This document shows, piece after piece, positions 4,402 to 5,144 of a DNA stretch of 5,144 nt. The translations under genes were made by a program, and so were the position numbers. The DNA is from Streptosporangiaceae bacterium (GTDB taxonomy: Bacteria > Actinomycetota > Actinomycetes > Streptosporangiales > Streptosporangiaceae). Below the pieces are notes generated by a model. It searched no databases, was not told the origin of the DNA, and worked only from the letters and a program-made list of their open reading frames with translations. The stretch is taken from the NCBI GenBank assembly GCA_030042885.1, contig JASHYW010000322.1, forward strand, positions 1-5,144, written 5' to 3'. Position 1 is the stretch's first letter, and each line of letters opens with the position of its first letter.

Positions 4402-5144
4402 GTGAAGCCAGCGCCGTTCGCCTATCACCGCGCGCACAGCGTCGGCGAGGCGGTCGCGCTGCTCGCCGAACTTGGTGACGAGGCGAAGATCCTGGCCGGC
4501 GGGCTGAGCCTGGTTCCGATGATGAACTTCCGGTTGGCCCGGCCGGCCGCGTTGGTCGACGTGACCCGGATCGAGGGCCTGAGCTACCTGCGGGCCGAGC
4601 CGGACGGACCCAACGGCCGGGACGGGCTGCGCATCGGCGCGCTGACCACGCACCGGACCGTTGAGGTCAGCCGGGATCCGGCCGTCCTGGCCGGGTTCGG
4701 TGTGCTGCCGCGGTCGGCCCGCTGGATCGGGCACTATCCGATTCGCAGCCGCGGCACATTCGGCGGCAGCATCGCGCACGCGGACCCGGCCTCGGAGTGG
4801 TGCCTGCTAGCGGTGCTCCTGGGCGCGCGGGTCGGGCTCACCGGACCAGACGGTCAGCGTACCGTATCGGCTGCCCAGTTCTTCCAGGGCTACTACACCA
4901 CCGCGGCCCGCCCGGACGAGATGATCACCGAGCTGTGGTTCCCGCGGCCCGCGCCTGATGCCGTTCTCACCGAGTTCGCCCAGCGGCAAGGGGACTTCGC
5001 GGTGGTCGCCGTGGCGGTATCGGTGGACATCGGCGACCGCGCCTGCCGGTCCGGACGCGTCGTGCTCGGCGGTGTAGGGCCGGTGCCTGCGCAGATCGAT
5101 GCCAGCGCCCTGGCAGGCCAGCCCGCCTCGGCCGAGACCTGGCG
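4402..5144 (+). CDS. FAD-binding subunit of a molybdenum hydroxylase (CoxM/xanthine dehydrogenase medium subunit), partial
   Basis: An open frame of 247 codons from GTG 4402 that leaves the window without a stop; the family's full length is about 280-300 residues. The N-terminal FAD domain (PCMH fold) shows [19 protein letters not shown] (6-24), the first flavin loop [17 protein letters not shown] (32-48) and the second, [20 protein letters not shown] (114-133). The C-terminal CO-dehydrogenase flavoprotein domain begins near residue 175 and is cut. The usual AGGQS has Leu35 in place of Gln. Only two cysteines are seen (134, 215), so there is no extra 4Fe-4S loop as in 4-hydroxybenzoyl-CoA reductase. 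In this family the subunit passes electrons from the 2Fe-2S subunit to FAD and on to an acceptor, while the large subunit with the molybdenum cofactor hydroxylates the substrate. Those partner genes are expected just beyond the right edge. It is divergent from the crotonase-ligase operon across the TGGTATACCA palindrome, suggesting joint control. Confidence 0.95.
   Translation, partial: MKPAPFAYHRAHSVGEAVALLAELGDEAKILAGGLSLVPMMNFRLARPAALVDVTRIEGLSYLRAEPDGPNGRDGLRIGALTTHRTVEVSRDPAVLAGFGVLPRSARWIGHYPIRSRGTFGGSIAHADPASEWCLLAVLLGARVGLTGPDGQRTVSAAQFFQGYYTTAARPDEMITELWFPRPAPDAVLTEFAQRQGDFAVVAVAVSVDIGDRACRSGRVVLGGVGPVPAQIDASALAGQPASAETW

Noticed and set aside
4105..4779. A 224-codon minus-strand frame across the divergent intergenic region
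   Set aside because: It overlaps both the crotonase start region and the FAD subunit, has no domain, and would run through the operator palindrome.

Overview
The window comes from the chromosome of a very GC-rich actinobacterium. Coding frames have strongly G/C-biased third positions, GTG is used as a start, and the gene families (DUF5996, AHSA1-type SRPBCC, CoxM-like flavoprotein) are typical of Streptomyces/Streptosporangiales-type genomes. The genus cannot be fixed from this sequence.

Left part (1-1006): a full-length DUF5996 gene on the + strand. It is preceded by a strong stem-loop (34-75) that ends ten bases before its ATG. Middle left (999-1374, minus strand): no intact gene, but a graveyard. 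The N-terminal P-loop piece of a nucleotide-kinase-like ATPase is joined to three separate conserved blocks of one class I SAM-dependent methyltransferase (motif I, the post-motif 'RPGG..CVWDHAGG' block and the C-terminus). The parts between them are missing and the frame shifts once. A 66-base divergent gap with nested inverted repeats then leads to an AHSA1-like SRPBCC gene (1441-1911, +), which converges on the next operon with six bases between the stop codons.

Right part (1918-5144): two divergent catabolic transcription units around a 160-base intergenic region. Leftward run a crotonase-fold protein and an AMP-forming acyl-CoA synthetase, 29 bp apart and clearly an operon. Rightward starts the FAD-binding subunit of a molybdenum hydroxylase (CoxM/xanthine dehydrogenase type), which runs off the window end. 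A perfect palindrome, TGGTATACCA, of the kind bound by GntR/FadR-type repressors, lies between them and could control both sides.

Ligase + crotonase + CoA-type molybdenum hydroxylase is the enzyme set of CoA-dependent catabolism of a carboxylic acid. The closest described precedent I know is the 2-furoate route (HmfD ligase, HmfABC dehydrogenase, HmfE crotonase-type hydrolase). The crotonase here lacks both glutamates of classical enoyl-CoA hydratases, which fits a non-hydratase role. The substrate assignment is inference. The window holds no recognisable RNA gene, CRISPR array, insertion sequence or phage gene.
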